From contig JBEAQD010000038.1 in the NCBI GenBank assembly GCA_041164045.1, positions 1 to 16,210 of the forward strand: 16,210 nt of DNA, read 5' to 3'. Below the pieces are notes generated by a model. The model was not told the DNA's origin. It was given only the letters and a program-made list of their open reading frames with translations, and made no database searches. The stretch is from CALRBF01 sp041164045 (lineage in GTDB: Bacteria; Patescibacteriota; Minisyncoccia; SW-4-49-11). Below, piece by piece: positions 15,031-16,210 of this stretch (positions are counted from its first letter, which is position 1; every line of letters begins with the position of its first letter). Made by a program: the position numbers and the translations under genes.

Positions 15031-15291
15031 CAAGATACAGGTTGATCCTACGAATAAGACTATTTTTTTGTAGCGGAGGGTTTCACACCCGTATATATTA
15101 GTTATAAAAAAGCTAAAAGATAGACATAATTAATGAATTATGATATTGTAATTCTGTTCTTTATATTCACTTAAGTCACGTCTCTTTTATCTCCACAGAA
15201 AGTTTTCTTTAGTGATATGCAGCAAGGTATAAATTTATTTTTATGCGAAAATAATGATATAAAGTTTACTTAAATCATAGATACAGTTACT
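15031..15291. other. Intergenic DNA without a recognised gene
   Basis: AT-rich DNA with a small hairpin GGGT-TTCAC-ACCC near 15080 and TAGTTATAAAAAAG near 15100, the latter matching the left flank of copy B. An ATG at 15243 after AAGG reads only three codons before TAA. No convincing promoter was found. Confidence 0.3.
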
Positions 15292-15417
15292 GTGAATGAG
15301 GTATGTCCTGTTAAATCAAGAATAAGTGTAAGAAATAAAAACAATAAAGTAACAGATTTCGCTCTGATTGATGAAGTCGGCTGGGTTATATTGGAAGAAG
15401 ATCCATTCCAACCTTGA
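15292..15417 (+). CDS. Possible 41-residue protein or gene remnant
   Basis: A frame from GTG 15292 to TGA 15415-15417 encodes a protein-like sequence (VNEVCPVKSRISVRNKN, then FALIDEVGWVILEEDPFQP). The frame is open for six more codons upstream, but without a usual start. No ribosome site precedes the GTG. In favour of expression, an intrinsic terminator facing the same way lies about 60 bases downstream and has no other plus-strand gene to serve. It may be the 3' end of a decayed gene. Family unknown. Confidence 0.25.
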   Translation: MNEVCPVKSRISVRNKNNKVTDFALIDEVGWVILEEDPFQP

Positions 15418-15478
15418 CAAATGACTTTTACCCATAGGGGGTCAATTTACTCATTTTTCCGTTTTTGCTAAACATCTC

Positions 15479-15501
15479 CCCCAGACGAAATGGGGTTTTT
15501 T
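15479..15501 (+). terminator. Intrinsic terminator, plus strand
   Basis: CCCCA (15479-15483) pairs with TGGGG (15491-15495) across GACGAAA and runs into TTTTTTC. It ends rightward transcription in a region where the only candidate is the small frame at 15292-15417. Confidence 0.7.
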
Positions 15502-15510
15502 CTTGTATAT

Positions 15511-15539
15511 AAAATAAAAAAAGAAGTCATAAAACTTCC
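15511..15539 (-). terminator. Intrinsic terminator of tRNA-Leu(UAG)
   Basis: On the minus strand GAAGT (15538-15534) pairs with ACTTC (15527-15523) and is followed by TTTTTTTATTTTAT. It begins 13 bases beyond the CCA end of the tRNA. Confidence 0.7.
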
Positions 15540-15551
15540 TTCTTTTCTCCT

Positions 15552-15636
15552 TGGTGCCGAGGAGAGGACTCGAACCTCCACATCATAAGATACATGCTCC
15601 TAAGGCATGCGTGTCTACCAATTCCACCACCTCGGC
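15552..15636 (-). tRNA. tRNA-Leu, anticodon UAG
   Basis: The 85-base class II tRNA has a perfect 7-bp acceptor (GCCGAGG/CCTCGGC), discriminator A and encoded CCA. It has D-arm TGGTGGAATTGGTAGACACG, anticodon stem CATGC/GCATG around loop CTTAGGA (anticodon TAG), a long variable arm and T-arm GGAGG-TTCGAGT-CCTCT with a final wobble. It reads CUN codons, chiefly CUA. It lies on the opposite strand to the other tRNA-Leu in the window and has its own terminator and a strong promoter. Confidence 0.97.
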
Positions 15637-15647
15637 TTATGGTATAC

Positions 15648-15675
15648 ATTGTACTACATATTGACATTTTGTCAA
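15648..15675 (-). promoter_or_regulatory. Promoter of tRNA-Leu(UAG)
   Basis: On the minus strand a perfect TTGACA (15675-15670) and TACAAT (15653-15648) are 16 bases apart, with a start near 15641, about 5 bases before the tRNA. Its -35 box lies inside the spacer of the rightward promoter. Confidence 0.75.
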
Positions 15676-15689
15676 TTATATGTTAATAT
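15661..15689 (+). promoter_or_regulatory. Near-perfect promoter of the lytic transglycosylase gene
   Basis: TTGACA (15661-15666), 17 bases and TAATAT (15684-15689). The start near 15696 leaves a leader of about 85 bases to ATG 15781. The two opposed TTGACA boxes form a palindrome, TTGACA-TTT-TGTCAA, so one bound polymerase would block the other. Confidence 0.8.
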
Positions 15690-15780
15690 ATTTCCCATCT
15701 CTTGAATATAAGACTAGTTTTATATTTGTCTACACTGTTTTTGGCTGAAGTTTGAGAGAAGTTATCAGTTATCCCATTTG

Positions 15781-16210
15781 ATGGATATATTATATATTTT
15801 AATGGCTGTGATCGTTGGTATGACAGGAGTTCTTCCAACCAATACTCAGCCGGTGGTTGCCAGTTCTTTTGATATTGAATCAACCACTTCAGTTCTCAAC
15901 GGAGTTAATCCGGTTGAAACTATCATTACCCCAAAACCTGAGCCAGAAAAGCCTAAGCAAGTTCAGATAAAACAAGCTACAGTACAGACCAAACAATCTT
16001 TTTATGCTTCAGTAGAAGCCGAGTTAAGCAATATCCCAGCACAAGGTTCGTGTTTTGACTATGTACCCGAGATGGCGACTAAGTATGGAGTTGATGCTGA
16101 CTTGATGACTAGAATTATTAAAGCTGAGTCTGGAGGTAATGCCTTAGCTAAGAACAAAAACTCTACCGCTTCTGGTTGTGGACAGTTTATTCGAGGTACT
16201 TGGGCTGGTA
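15781..16210 (+). CDS. Lytic transglycosylase (SLT-like), 3' truncated by the window
   Basis: The first 143 residues are visible. A hydrophobic N-terminus (ILYILMAVIVGMTGVLP, about 3-19) ending near VVASS looks like a signal peptide or anchor. A Pro/Lys/Gln-rich linker (50-72) follows. The catalytic domain then begins: YVPEMATKYGVDADLMTRII, KAESGGN with the probable catalytic glutamate E116, and ASGCGQFIRGTWAG. This is the Slt/goose-lysozyme-like core that cleaves the peptidoglycan glycan strand. C91 and C133 could form a disulfide outside the cell. ATG 15781 is the first ATG after the in-frame TAG at 15715. A non-ATG start slightly upstream would add a basic n-region (KFERSYQLSH) and cannot be excluded; no ribosome site decides it. 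Confidence 0.85.
   Translation, partial: MDILYILMAVIVGMTGVLPTNTQPVVASSFDIESTTSVLNGVNPVETIITPKPEPEKPKQVQIKQATVQTKQSFYASVEAELSNIPAQGSCFDYVPEMATKYGVDADLMTRIIKAESGGNALAKNKNSTASGCGQFIRGTWAG

Noticed and set aside
15683..15883. Minus-strand 66-codon frame
   Set aside because: It overlaps the well-supported transglycosylase start and its promoter on the other strand.

Overview
This is a low-GC (about one third G+C by eye) bacterial chromosome segment with housekeeping genes, two leucine tRNAs and five copies of a GC-rich hairpin repeat in the intergenic DNA. The code is standard: TGA is a true stop in yvcK, mutS and dnaJ. Many genes lack a clear Shine-Dalgarno sequence. Together with the gene content and the hairpin repeats this suggests a member of the Patescibacteria/CPR, outside the lineages that read UGA as glycine. 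That placement is an inference; no rRNA gene is present to confirm it.

Layout. 1-623: 3' part of typA. 624-1375: intergenic DNA with two hairpin repeats. 1376-2362: yvcK on the minus strand. 2363-2528: divergent, AT-rich intergenic region with DnaA-box-like sites. 2529-4155: an O-antigen ligase/polymerase-like membrane protein overlapping a YraN/UPF0102 nuclease-like gene. 4187-4477: a long repeat copy, then a promoter and cfa (cyclopropane fatty acid synthase). 5711-5882: a complete tRNA-Leu(UAA) unit with promoter and terminator. 5934-6548: another repeat and a small, apparently broken gene. 6593-11934: mutS-mutL-membrane protein unit. 11945-14123: CIRCE-controlled dnaJ, a membrane protein and nrdR. 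14143-14871: a polysaccharide-export-type ABC ATPase on the minus strand. 14872-15551: intergenic DNA with a repeat, a possible tiny gene and two terminators. 15552-16210: tRNA-Leu(UAG) on the minus strand and a truncated lytic transglycosylase on the plus strand, driven by interlocked divergent promoters.

How the parts fit. MutS and a nuclease-type MutL form a MutH-independent mismatch repair pair. dnaJ carries a near-consensus HrcA operator, and the tight gene spacing would place nrdR, the repressor of ribonucleotide reductase, in the same heat-shock unit. YvcK, the ligase-like protein, the ABC ATPase, cfa and the transglycosylase all concern the cell envelope.

The most unusual signals are: the hairpin repeat family, whose variable arm differs between copies but stays self-complementary; a dense cluster of DnaA boxes (2383-4097) with no dnaA nearby; the palindrome that places two TTGACA boxes back to back at 15661-15675; and the small gene at 6246 whose strong ribosome site leads into an in-frame stop at codon 6.
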